DNA of 12,106 bases from an uncultured Oscillospiraceae bacterium (GTDB lineage Bacteria > Bacillota > Clostridia > Oscillospirales > Oscillospiraceae). Positions 7,062 through 12,106 of this stretch are shown piece by piece. The notes below the pieces were generated by a model, which was not told the origin of the DNA, made no database searches, and saw only the letters and a program-made list of their open reading frames with translations. Numbering within the stretch: position 1 is the first letter of the stretch; the number at the start of each line of letters is the position of its first letter. Made by a program: the position numbers and the translations under genes. The DNA is taken from NCBI GenBank assembly GCA_910585265.1, contig CAJUCA010000070.1, positions 1 through 12,106 of the forward strand, written 5' to 3'.

Positions 7062-7092
7062 ATTATATACGGAGCCGGGGGGGAATGGTTAC
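7062..7092 (-). promoter_or_regulatory. Candidate promoter of the sigma/anti-sigma operon
   Basis: Read on the minus strand, TATAAT (complement of 7062-7067) has no good sigma-70 -35 at the right distance. The same stretch contains GTAACC (complement of 7087-7092), 15 bases, then CGTATA (complement of 7066-7071). This resembles ECF promoters such as TGAAAC-N16-CGTA. Transcription would begin about 30 bases before the sigma ATG. Self-regulation is plausible but inferred. Confidence 0.45.
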
Positions 7093-7167
7093 GGGAAAGG
7101 GCGGTTTTTTTGCGGGAGGGAGAAAGTTAATGCAGAAAATGGAAGGAGGTTGTTTTTCCAAAACCCC

Positions 7168-7196
7168 TTGACGGCCTTTGCCCGCAATGCTATATT
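7168..7196 (+). promoter_or_regulatory. Sigma-70 promoter for the C69 dipeptidase gene
   Basis: TTGACG (7168-7173) and TATATT (7191-7196) each match five of six consensus bases, with a 17-bp spacer. Transcription would start near 7203, giving a leader of about 44 nt with the ribosome binding site AGAAGGAG before the ATG at 7247. Confidence 0.85.
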
Positions 7197-7246
7197 GAGG
7201 CCAGAATCTCCCACAGGGGGAAATCTGAGGAAAGAAGGAGTTAAAC

Positions 7247-9466
7247 ATGAAGCTTTGGAAACGGCTGGGTGCGGCGGCGTTGGCCGTTGTGACGGCGGTG
7301 GGCCTCACCCTGTCCAGTGCGAACGCCTGTACCAGCCTGTTTGTGGGCGGTGCGCTGACGGAGAACGGATCAACCTTCTTTGGCCGGGGCGAGGATATCG
7401 GCGAGCACTACGCCAAGATCTTTCAGGTCATCGAGGCCGCCGACCATGAGGAGGGCGAGATCTATGAGGATTCCGCCGGCTTCTCCATGCCCTATCCCGC
7501 CCACACCTACCGGTACACCTATGTCCGGGACTCCCTGGAGTACGGGGAGAATATTGTGGACGGCGAGGGGAACGTAGTCGTTCCGGCCTATGCCCAAGCG
7601 GGTATCAACGAGCTGGGGGTGTCTGTTACCGCCACTGTGTCCACCATTTACAACCCGAAGCTGGACGAGTTCGACGCGCCCACGGAGAATGGGATCTGTG
7701 AGCTGTCCATCGCCGGGGTGATCCTCCAGGAGGCCCAGTCCGCCCGGCATGGCGTGGAGGTGCTGGCCGTCATTCTGGACAAGTACGGCGCAGGGGATGA
7801 CTACGGCTACTATAACTCCATCCTGATCGGCGATACCAAAGAGGTTTGGAATTTCCTGATTGTCTCCGCCCACAACTATGTGGCGGTGAAGCTGCCCGCC
7901 GACAAGGTGTCCATCAACCCCAACATCGTCACCATGGGCGAGATCGACACGGCGGACAAGGACAATGTGATCGCCTCCCAGGGGCTGATCTCCATGCCGC
8001 TGGACAACGGCCTGCTGGTGTCCTCCCAGTACGACAAGGACACCTATAAAAAAGGCGACACTATCACCAAAATCAATATCCGGGAGACCTACGGCACCGA
8101 CGACGGGTACGGACAGTATACCCGGTTCTGGCAGGGCGTCCACTACCTGAATCCGGACATGGCCGCCGGACTGGATATCAGCGGCGAGGGGATGCTGCAC
8201 AGCGCGGAGCTGGACGGCCCCATCTCTTACCTGTTTGACACCGACCGCAAGCTGTCCACCCTGGATACCATGCGTTTCTTCGCCGCCCGGGGGGAGGGCA
8301 CCCAATACGACTCCAACAAGGACAGCGGGATTTGGTCCGTGGGCAACGAGCACCAGGCGGAGGTCCACCTCTTTGAGGTGCGCCATGACGAGACGCTGCC
8401 TGCCGAGCTGGCTACCATCGAGTGGCTGGCCATGAACCGCTCCGAGTATTCCGTGTTCCTGCCGTTCTACTCCGCCCTGCTGGACGAGACGGACGCGGTG
8501 TACCGCTGTGACTGGACCAACAACGACGGCGAAAACTGGGCGTACTATAACCCCGCCGAGGATATGGAGCTGTTCGGCGACGTGGTGGACAGCCCCGCCG
8601 ATCTGCCGGAGAACTCCATGTTCTGGGTGTTCGCCGCCCTGAACGATATGTGCGATAACGATCGGGAGCACTACGGCGTGAACGTCAGAGCCTTCTGGGA
8701 GGCGTATCAGACTGCCCTCATTGAGAAGCAGGCGGCAGTGGACAAGGCCATGCTGAACCTGTGGAAGGCGGACCCCGCCCTGGCCCAAAAGAGTGCCACC
8801 GCCCTGGGTAAGGCCATCGCCCGGGAGACCTACAGCTGCGCCAAGCAGATCATGGACGAGTTATGGGACTTCAGCCGGGACTATGAGGCGGGCAAGCTGG
8901 ACAAGGACGCGGTGTTCGAGCCGTCCATCCTGGGCAGGCTGCCGGACTACTCCATCGCCATGGCCTTCGGCGACGTGGGAGCGGGGGCGTGGTACGTCCC
9001 CCATGTGGCCTATGCTGTGGAGAACAACCTGATGCTGGGCAGGAGCGCGACCACGTTTGACCCCGCCGCCACTGCCAGCGGGAGCCAGGCGGCGGTGATT
9101 CTGGCGCGGCTGGCGGACGCGGGGCTGGACGACACCGGAAAGAACTGGTTCGCCGCGGCCCTGGAGTGGGCGGCGGAGAAGGGCTACTCCGAGGGTCTGG
9201 AGTTGTCCGACGGCCCCGTCACCCGGGAGGAGCTGGCGATCCTGCTGTGGCGGTTCGCAGGGGCCAAGACGGTGGAGCAGGATCTCAGCGGCTTTGCCGA
9301 CGCGGATCAGATCTCCGGGGAGGCCCTGGAGGCCATGAAGTGGGCGGTCAGCGTCAAGCTGTACGAGGGTTTTGAGGAGGACGGAACCCTGCGGCCCGCC
9401 GGGCAGACTACCCGCGCCCAGTTGGCTAAGCTGCTGAATGTGCTGTGCGGCAGTGTTTTGAAGTGA
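7247..9466 (+). CDS. Secreted C69-family dipeptidase with C-terminal SLH repeats
   Basis: The 739-residue product starts with a Sec signal peptide (MKLWKR, hydrophobic 7-22, cleavage site ANA|C). This puts Cys28 at the mature N-terminus, where C69 (PepD-like) N-terminal-nucleophile peptidases carry their catalytic cysteine (CTSLFVGG). The site is not a lipobox, since -3 is Ala. The catalytic domain runs to about 560 and contains family-like stretches such as GRGEDIGEHYAKIF, AGINELGVSVTATVS and YGYYNSILIGD followed by VWNF. Three SLH-like repeats follow at about 570-620, 625-668 and 685-736 (FGDVGAGAWYVPHVAYAVE, WFAAALEWAAEKGY, ADQISGEALEAMKWAVS), expected to bind secondary cell-wall polymer. 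The enzyme should therefore act at the cell surface on dipeptides, feeding peptide uptake. It is transcribed divergently from the sigma gene and has its own promoter and terminator. Start is supported by AGAAGGAG. Confidence 0.92.
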   Translation: MKLWKRLGAAALAVVTAVGLTLSSANACTSLFVGGALTENGSTFFGRGEDIGEHYAKIFQVIEAADHEEGEIYEDSAGFSMPYPAHTYRYTYVRDSLEYGENIVDGEGNVVVPAYAQAGINELGVSVTATVSTIYNPKLDEFDAPTENGICELSIAGVILQEAQSARHGVEVLAVILDKYGAGDDYGYYNSILIGDTKEVWNFLIVSAHNYVAVKLPADKVSINPNIVTMGEIDTADKDNVIASQGLISMPLDNGLLVSSQYDKDTYKKGDTITKINIRETYGTDDGYGQYTRFWQGVHYLNPDMAAGLDISGEGMLHSAELDGPISYLFDTDRKLSTLDTMRFFAARGEGTQYDSNKDSGIWSVGNEHQAEVHLFEVRHDETLPAELATIEWLAMNRSEYSVFLPFYSALLDETDAVYRCDWTNNDGENWAYYNPAEDMELFGDVVDSPADLPENSMFWVFAALNDMCDNDREHYGVNVRAFWEAYQTALIEKQAAVDKAMLNLWKADPALAQKSATALGKAIARETYSCAKQIMDELWDFSRDYEAGKLDKDAVFEPSILGRLPDYSIAMAFGDVGAGAWYVPHVAYAVENNLMLGRSATTFDPAATASGSQAAVILARLADAGLDDTGKNWFAAALEWAAEKGYSEGLELSDGPVTREELAILLWRFAGAKTVEQDLSGFADADQISGEALEAMKWAVSVKLYEGFEEDGTLRPAGQTTRAQLAKLLNVLCGSVLK

Positions 9467-9480
9467 GCACGCTGCGGCTG

Positions 9481-9501
9481 GAACGCGCGGGCTGCGCGTT
9501 C
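9481..9501. repeat. Hairpin just after the dipeptidase gene
   Basis: GAACGCGC (9481-9488) and GCGCGTTC (9494-9501) form a perfect 8-bp stem with loop GGGCT. It starts 14 bases after the dipeptidase stop and may help protect the mRNA 3' end or aid termination together with the stronger hairpin that follows. Confidence 0.5.
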
Positions 9502-9510
9502 TGAGTAAGG

Positions 9511-9546
9511 CTGTCCCGCCCCTGGCGCTGGCTGGGGGCGGGGCAG
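9511..9546 (+). terminator. Terminator-like hairpin after the dipeptidase gene
   Basis: CTGTCCCGCCCC (9511-9522) pairs with GGGGCGGGGCAG (9535-9546) through 12 base pairs including one G-U, with a 12-nt loop. It is followed only by TTTG, so the U tract is weak, but the stem is very GC-rich and well placed. Confidence 0.6.
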
Positions 9547-9588
9547 TTTGCGGCTTGTATACTCCGGGCCGGACCACGAATTTGACCG

Positions 9589-9617
9589 TTGACAAACGGG
9601 CCGGGATATGCTATGAT
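9589..9617 (+). promoter_or_regulatory. Strong promoter for the serine tRNA pair
   Basis: A perfect -35 TTGACA (9589-9594), 17-bp spacer and TATGAT -10 (9612-9617) lie about 30 bases before the first tRNA. The start would be near 9624. Confidence 0.85.
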
Positions 9618-9646
9618 ACTACTTGCGTTTGGACAGATTCCAATAG

Positions 9647-9733
9647 GGAGAGATGTCCGAGTGGTTTAAGGAGCCGGTCTTGAAAACCGGTGACCCGCAA
9701 GGGCCGTGGGTTCGAATCCCACTCTCTCCGCCA
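9647..9733 (+). tRNA. tRNA-Ser (anticodon UGA)
   Basis: Acceptor arms GGAGAGA (9647-9653) and TCTCTCC (9723-9729) pair perfectly, followed by discriminator G and an encoded CCA (9731-9733). The anticodon stem CCGGT/ACCGG encloses loop CTTGAAA with anticodon TGA (9681-9683). The long variable arm (class II tRNA) and GGTTCGAAT T-loop are as expected for serine. It reads UCA and other UCN codons. Confidence 0.96.
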
Positions 9734-9767
9734 GATTACAATTTCATCACTTTGATGTTTTCGACAT

Positions 9768-9858
9768 GCGGAAGTACCCAAGAGGTCGAAGGGGCTCCCC
9801 TGCTAAGGGAGTAGGCGGGTAAAACCGTGCGAGGGTTCAAATCCCTCCTTCCGCGCCA
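9768..9858 (+). tRNA. tRNA-Ser (anticodon GCU)
   Basis: Acceptor arms GCGGAAG (9768-9774) and CTTCCGC (9848-9854) pair perfectly, with discriminator G and encoded CCA (9856-9858). The anticodon stem CTCCC/GGGAG holds loop CTGCTAA with anticodon GCT (9802-9804). It has a long variable arm and GGTTCAAAT T-loop. It reads AGC/AGU. It follows the other serine tRNA by 34 bases and shares its promoter. Its 3' end faces an integrase remnant, suggesting past use as an attachment site. Confidence 0.96.
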
Positions 9859-9862
9859 CAAT

Positions 9863-9906
9863 AACCGCTTGAATGGTTCATTTGGTGAACTTTTCGAGCG
9901 GTTTTT
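9863..9906 (+). terminator. Intrinsic terminator of the tRNA pair
   Basis: AACCGCT (9863-9869) pairs with AGCGGTT (9897-9903), and inner GTTCA/TGAAC (9876-9880 and 9886-9890) extends the structure. A T run follows (GGTTTTTGTTTT). It lies four bases after the encoded CCA end. Confidence 0.85.
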
Positions 9907-9939
9907 GTTTTATGTCCCTCAAACTGCCACCACGATTTT

Positions 9940-10191
9940 TCAACGAACCAGATCTATCCAGCTTGATTCGGTTAAAATGTTGCTGTGGCCCAGCCATGCC
10001 TGGATATCTTTCGCGTCACACCCGCCTTTACGCAGTGCGTAGACTACGGAATGGCGCAAGTCATGGAGACGGATGACAGGAAAGCCAACTTCCTTCAATC
10101 TCCGTTGAAACTGCGGGGTTACGCAGTCTGGCCGGATGGGAGCCCCGTTAGGATGAACGCAGATAAACCGCCTGTGGCTGGTTATATTCAA
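9940..10191 (-). pseudogene. C-terminal scrap of a tyrosine recombinase (phage/ICE integrase)
   Basis: About 83 residues include the integrase box II motif RLHDLRHSVVYALRKGG (His-x-x-Arg) followed by DIQAWLGHSNI, the hallmark of tyrosine recombinases. The sequence then runs into LTESSWIDLVR and a stop, so the catalytic tyrosine that normally lies about 8-10 residues after LGHSNI is missing. The N-terminal binding and core domains, including the first catalytic Arg, are also gone. The only start is a TTG directly after stop codons with no good ribosome binding site. The remnant points towards tRNA-Ser(GCU), about 80 bases away, as integrases next to a tRNA attachment site often do. It is a non-functional relic of an integrated element. 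Confidence 0.85.
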
Positions 10192-10197
10192 TTGTTA

Positions 10198-10308
10198 TCA
10201 CAATGTAGGAGTCATCTTCAAATTTTGCATCCGAACGCACTCACCCTTTGCAGCAAAAGCAAGCGTTGTCAGCGAACTCATGGCGAGTAACATCGCCAGG
10301 ATAGGCAA
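10198..10308 (-). pseudogene. Scrap of a secreted-protein gene: signal-peptide-like segment only
   Basis: The frame reads LPILAMLLAMSSLTTLAFAA, then KGEC, then a stop 12 residues later. This is a typical Sec signal sequence with an AFA-like cleavage site, lacking a mature domain. No ATG with a good site precedes it; the sequence at the expected start reads AAGGAACTCATCAATTT, where an original ATG may have been lost. It follows the downstream HAAS-like gene by about 45 bases on the same strand, and a partly matching sequence follows the upstream copy (around 10800). This suggests the operon once had a third, exported gene. The rest was replaced by integrase-remnant DNA. The identity of the parent protein is unknown. 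Confidence 0.4.
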
Positions 10309-10316
10309 CAGAAATT

Positions 10317-10763
10317 GATGAGTTCCTTTCGTACTACAACCTCACAAAACTTTTATTTTCCTTCTACATCCATGGAATATTGCGGCGAGGGGTCGGGGCT
10401 GGGGATAATGATTATTTTGGTGCGTTGGACTTGTGTCATGCCCAAATAGCAAAAAAGGCCAACAGACATCACCAGCAGGACGCCAAAAATAACCGCAGCG
10501 CAACGAGTCCAAAGCAGCTTGACCTTCCTGCGCCGCGTTTCTCCCTCCGCATCAACACCTAAAAGAAGTGCTTGGGCAACCTCCTCCGGTGAGCCAAGCT
10601 CGGACAGCAGCGTTTCCTCACTGGGCGGCTCCGGAAATCGTTCCTGCAGCTCGGACTGAAAGCCGCGCAGGAGTTCCTTTCGCTGTCTCCTCGGCAAATC
10701 CAGATTGCGTTCCACACTCCTGACATATGAGGTGTTGCAGCTTTTCATATCTATTCACTCCTT
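10317..10763. repeat. Direct repeat, downstream copy (duplicated HAAS-like gene unit)
   Basis: This 447-bp unit matches 10807-11252 at an offset of about 489 bases. It covers the ribosome binding site (AAGGAG on the minus strand), the complete gene and about 35 bases beyond the stop. Forty-three unrelated bases separate the two copies. Confidence 0.85.
10353..10748 (-). CDS. HAAS/DUF1700-like single-pass membrane protein, downstream copy
   Basis: The 131-residue product has a helical N-terminal part of the HAAS/DUF1700 kind (about 10-65: LPRRQRKELLRGFQSELQER then SEETLLSELGSPEEVAQALL), a basic junction (72-77), one membrane helix (about 79-104) and a short tail ending PSPQYSMDVEGK. Such small proteins commonly sit downstream of PadR regulators and are thought to act with them at the membrane; the mechanism is unclear. 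The start is supported by AAGGAG. It is a tandem duplicate of the gene at 10842-11237: by hand alignment 97 of 131 residues are identical, with no gaps. Differences concentrate in the membrane and post-membrane part (82-119). A DUF6120-type assignment is also possible. Confidence 0.75.
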   Translation of the reverse strand: MKSCNTSYVRSVERNLDLPRRQRKELLRGFQSELQERFPEPPSEETLLSELGSPEEVAQALLLGVDAEGETRRRKVKLLWTRCAAVIFGVLLVMSVGLFCYLGMTQVQRTKIIIIPSPDPSPQYSMDVEGK

Positions 10764-10806
10764 GAGTCCACTGCCAACAGCGTCGCTGTGGCAAACAGCA
10801 AAACAT

Positions 10807-11252
10807 GATGAGTTCTTTTCGTACTCCAACCTCCAAAATTTTTATTCTCCTTCTACATCCATAGAATATTGCGGCGAGGGAGCAGGGTCGGGAATAATAG
10901 TTACTTTGATATGGCCTGGTCTGAATAGATCAAAATAGCAAATAAGGCCGATAACTACCGACAGCAGTAGGGCGAACATGACCGCAACGCAACCAGTCCA
11001 AAGCAGCCTGACCTTCTTTTGCCGCTTTTCTTCCTCTGCGTCAACCCCCAAGAGAAGTGCCTGAGCGACCTCCTCCGGCGAACCCAGCTCGGACAGCAGC
11101 GTTTCCTCACTGGGAGGCTCCGCAAATCGTTCCTGCAGCTCGGACTGAAGGCCGCGCAGGAGTTCCTTTCGCTGTCTCCTCGGCAAATCCAGATTGCATT
11201 CCACACTCCTGACATATGAGGCGTTGCGGCTTTTCATATCTATTCACTCCTT
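10807..11252. repeat. Direct repeat, upstream copy (duplicated HAAS-like gene unit)
   Basis: This 446-bp partner of 10317-10763 begins at GATGAGTT and ends at CTCCTT. It includes the last bases of the PadR gene, which supply the ribosome binding site. The separating 43 bases show weak similarity to the sequence after the other copy. Confidence 0.85.
10842..11237 (-). CDS. HAAS/DUF1700-like single-pass membrane protein, upstream copy
   Basis: This 131-residue paralogue has the same architecture as its neighbour: an N-terminal helical domain (residues 1-68 differ from the other copy at only five positions), a basic stretch EEEKRQKKVR, a membrane helix (about 79-103) and a tail ending PSPQYSMDVEGE. 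The gene begins six bases after the PadR stop, and its site AAGGAG overlaps the end of PadR, so the two were translated as an operon. This copy is probably the original because it keeps the direct PadR junction. A local effect on the regulator, sensing or membrane tethering are possible roles, but the sequence does not prove any. Confidence 0.75.
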   Translation of the reverse strand: MKSRNASYVRSVECNLDLPRRQRKELLRGLQSELQERFAEPPSEETLLSELGSPEEVAQALLLGVDAEEEKRQKKVRLLWTGCVAVMFALLLSVVIGLICYFDLFRPGHIKVTIIPDPAPSPQYSMDVEGE

Positions 11253-11620
11253 AGAACTAACGATCTGAACACCCTGGTCTTCTGATTCGCCGATGATTCT
11301 TTCAACGGCTTCCTGCAACTCCCGGTACTCCTGAAGCGACTGTTTCAGATAAGCCTTCCCTGCTTCGGTAATCGCGTAATATCCTCTGGCCCGGTTATAT
11401 TGATCACCTCCGTATGATCCACTCTGATATAGCCCTGCTCCTCCAACCGGTACAGGATAGGATAAAGTACCGCGATAGTATAGCGGCCATTGCTTCTTTT
11501 TAGCATGGCCTGGGAAAGCTCATATCCATACATCACCCGATTCCGCAAAAGCTGGAGAACGATCAGAGGACTGACGGCCCGTTTGTAGTAAGATTCAAAC
11601 GAATGACTTGCATCACCCAT
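11244..11620 (-). pseudogene. PadR-family transcriptional regulator gene with a one-base frameshift
   Basis: From the ATG at 11620 (GGAAAGGAGG six bases upstream) the frame gives MGDASHSFESYYKRAVSPL, VLQLLRNRVMYGYELSQAML, AVLYPILYRLEEQGYIRVDHTE: the winged helix-turn-helix of PadR proteins. Near 11405-11415 the frame is lost and would end at 11345. The shifted frame continues the family sequence perfectly: GGDQYNRARGYYAITEAGKAYLKQSLQEYRELQEAVE and onwards to a stop at 11244. The whole span is 377 nt, one base short of a 125-residue protein. No slippery heptamer is evident, so this is a mutation or a sequencing error rather than programmed shifting. Intact, it would be a small dimeric repressor controlling this operon. 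An upstream in-frame ATG at 11665 lacks a site. Confidence 0.85.
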
Positions 11621-11637
11621 GAGCGTCCTCCTTTCCT

Positions 11638-11654
11638 GTATGCTCGCAACATAC
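11638..11654. promoter_or_regulatory. Candidate operator upstream of padR-like gene
   Basis: GTATGCTCGCAACATAC is an inverted repeat with 5-bp perfect arms (GTATG/CATAC) directly before the ribosome binding site. PadR proteins often bind ATGT/ACAT-like dyads in their own promoters, so self-repression is a reasonable guess. I see no convincing promoter hexamers. Confidence 0.35.
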
Positions 11655-11700
11655 GACATTTCCATTTTCTTACGAAAGCTACATATTCTGCAAAAAGATA

Positions 11701-11769
11701 TCTGGGAATAACGATATTATTGAAATATTAGATCGGCAAGGCGGCAGTTACTACCGCTATATTCCCAGA
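11701..11769. repeat. 10-bp inverted repeat flanking 49 bp
   Basis: TCTGGGAATA (11701-11710) and TATTCCCAGA (11760-11769) are perfect inverted copies. They enclose AT-rich then GC-rich DNA with no reading frame. The function is unknown; a protein-binding pair or the relic ends of a very small element are possibilities. Confidence 0.55.
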
Positions 11770-12022
11770 ACAACGAATGGGAGCAACCCTGCTGCCTGTG
11801 TGCCGGCAACAGCAAACGGAAGAAGGTTTCATGTGATGAACGATTTATATCATCGCAATGAGGCGATCCGCCGTTACCATGTGCCAGGACACACGGCATA
11901 CAGGGCTCTGCGATGCTTCGCTCGTCAGCACAAGGCTGGATCAAGAAAGCGTCCCCAAGAGGATGCCAAACCGCCGCCTGCTGAAAAGAATCGCTCCCAC
12001 GGATCGCCCAACGCCCGACCAA

Positions 12023-12056
12023 GAGCCGGTCTTGTACTTCGGTACAAGACCGGCTC
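12023..12056. repeat. Very stable 15-bp hairpin with UUCG tetraloop
   Basis: GAGCCGGTCTTGTAC (12023-12037) and GTACAAGACCGGCTC (12042-12056) pair perfectly around TTCG, the exceptionally stable cUUCGg tetraloop on the plus-strand RNA. No T tract follows. It lies eight bases before a second terminator-like hairpin. Confidence 0.75.
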
Positions 12057-12064
12057 AGGCTGTC

Positions 12065-12094
12065 GAAAAAGTCTGCCGAGGGGCAGACTTTTTC
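12065..12094. terminator. Bidirectional intrinsic terminator
   Basis: GAAAAAGTCTGCC (12065-12077) and GGCAGACTTTTTC (12082-12094) form a perfect 13-bp stem with loop GAGG. The A run on one side and T run on the other make it a terminator in both directions. The gene it serves is probably beyond the right edge or has been lost. Confidence 0.75.
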
Positions 12095-12106
12095 ATATAA
12101 ACGAGG

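Larger units (their letters stand above)
11655..12106. other. Right-end stretch without an identifiable gene
   Basis: No reading frame here has recognisable homology. A plus-strand frame starting ATGAAC at 11836, with GGAAGAAGG nine bases upstream, stays open to the window edge. Its start (LYHRNEAIRRYHVPGHT) faintly recalls the PGH motif near the N-terminus of Orn/Lys/Arg decarboxylases, but the rest is Pro/Arg-rich and runs through two terminator-like hairpins. I do not call it a gene. The stretch also holds a 10-bp inverted repeat at 11701-11769. Confidence 0.5.

Noticed and set aside
7370..8788. A 472-residue minus-strand frame inside the dipeptidase gene
   Set aside because: It is antisense to a gene with clear family motifs, has no ribosome binding site or known domain, and results from the codon bias of the real gene.
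11836..12106. Plus-strand frame with YHVPGHT near its start, possible decarboxylase or metallo-hydrolase fragment
   Set aside because: The similarity covers a few residues only, the remainder is unlike either family, and the frame runs through two terminator-like hairpins. Ninety open codons can arise by chance.
1..12106. CRISPR arrays, rRNA genes or classic riboswitches
   Set aside because: No regularly spaced short repeats, no rRNA-like conserved stretches, and no aptamer core that I recognise on either strand.

Overview
The window looks like chromosomal DNA of a GC-rich Gram-positive anaerobe of the Clostridia, most likely a gut Oscillospiraceae/Flavonifractor-type bacterium. This placement is inferred from gene content: a yajC + TIGR04086 membrane-protein pair, an ECF sigma/DUF4179-type anti-sigma pair, a C69 dipeptidase anchored by SLH repeats, and PadR/HAAS-like genes. 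No marker gene fixes the species. Shine-Dalgarno sites are strong (GGAGG type) and several sigma-70 promoters have 17-bp spacers.

Layout. Positions 1-1272 hold the 3' part of a large serine recombinase, probably the last gene of a mobile element that lies mostly to the left. Positions 1273-2335 contain no convincing gene but several strong inverted repeats. Positions 2336-4364 (minus strand) are a decayed amino-acid-metabolism operon. It holds the C-terminal stub of a class I/II aminotransferase, then an ornithine-cyclodeaminase-family gene with an apparent internal in-frame deletion, fused in frame to a threonine/serine dehydratase that has lost its PLP-lysine N-terminus and carries a frameshift in a G run near its 3' end.

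Positions 4386-9546 are intact housekeeping and envelope DNA. A sigma-70 promoter drives yajC, followed by a TIGR04086-type membrane protein whose ribosome binding site lies inside the hairpin that follows yajC. A shared terminator separates this pair from a converging sigma/anti-sigma operon whose two genes overlap by ATGA. Divergent from the sigma gene is a 739-residue secreted C69 dipeptidase with three SLH-like repeats. Next come two serine tRNA genes, tRNA-Ser(UGA) and tRNA-Ser(GCU), with a strong promoter and a terminator.

From 9900 to the right edge the DNA is less GC-rich and looks like a worn-down accessory island next to the tRNA. It contains a C-terminal scrap of a tyrosine integrase pointing at tRNA-Ser(GCU), a scrap encoding a signal peptide, two tandemly duplicated HAAS/DUF1700-like membrane-protein genes, and a PadR-family regulator gene broken by a one-base frameshift. 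The last 440 bases contain inverted repeats and two stable hairpins, but no gene I can identify.

The main theme is gene decay beside intact core genes. The points most worth following up are the in-frame dehydrogenase-dehydratase chimera, the duplicated HAAS genes with region-specific divergence, and the terminator-like hairpin that contains the ribosome binding site of the next gene.
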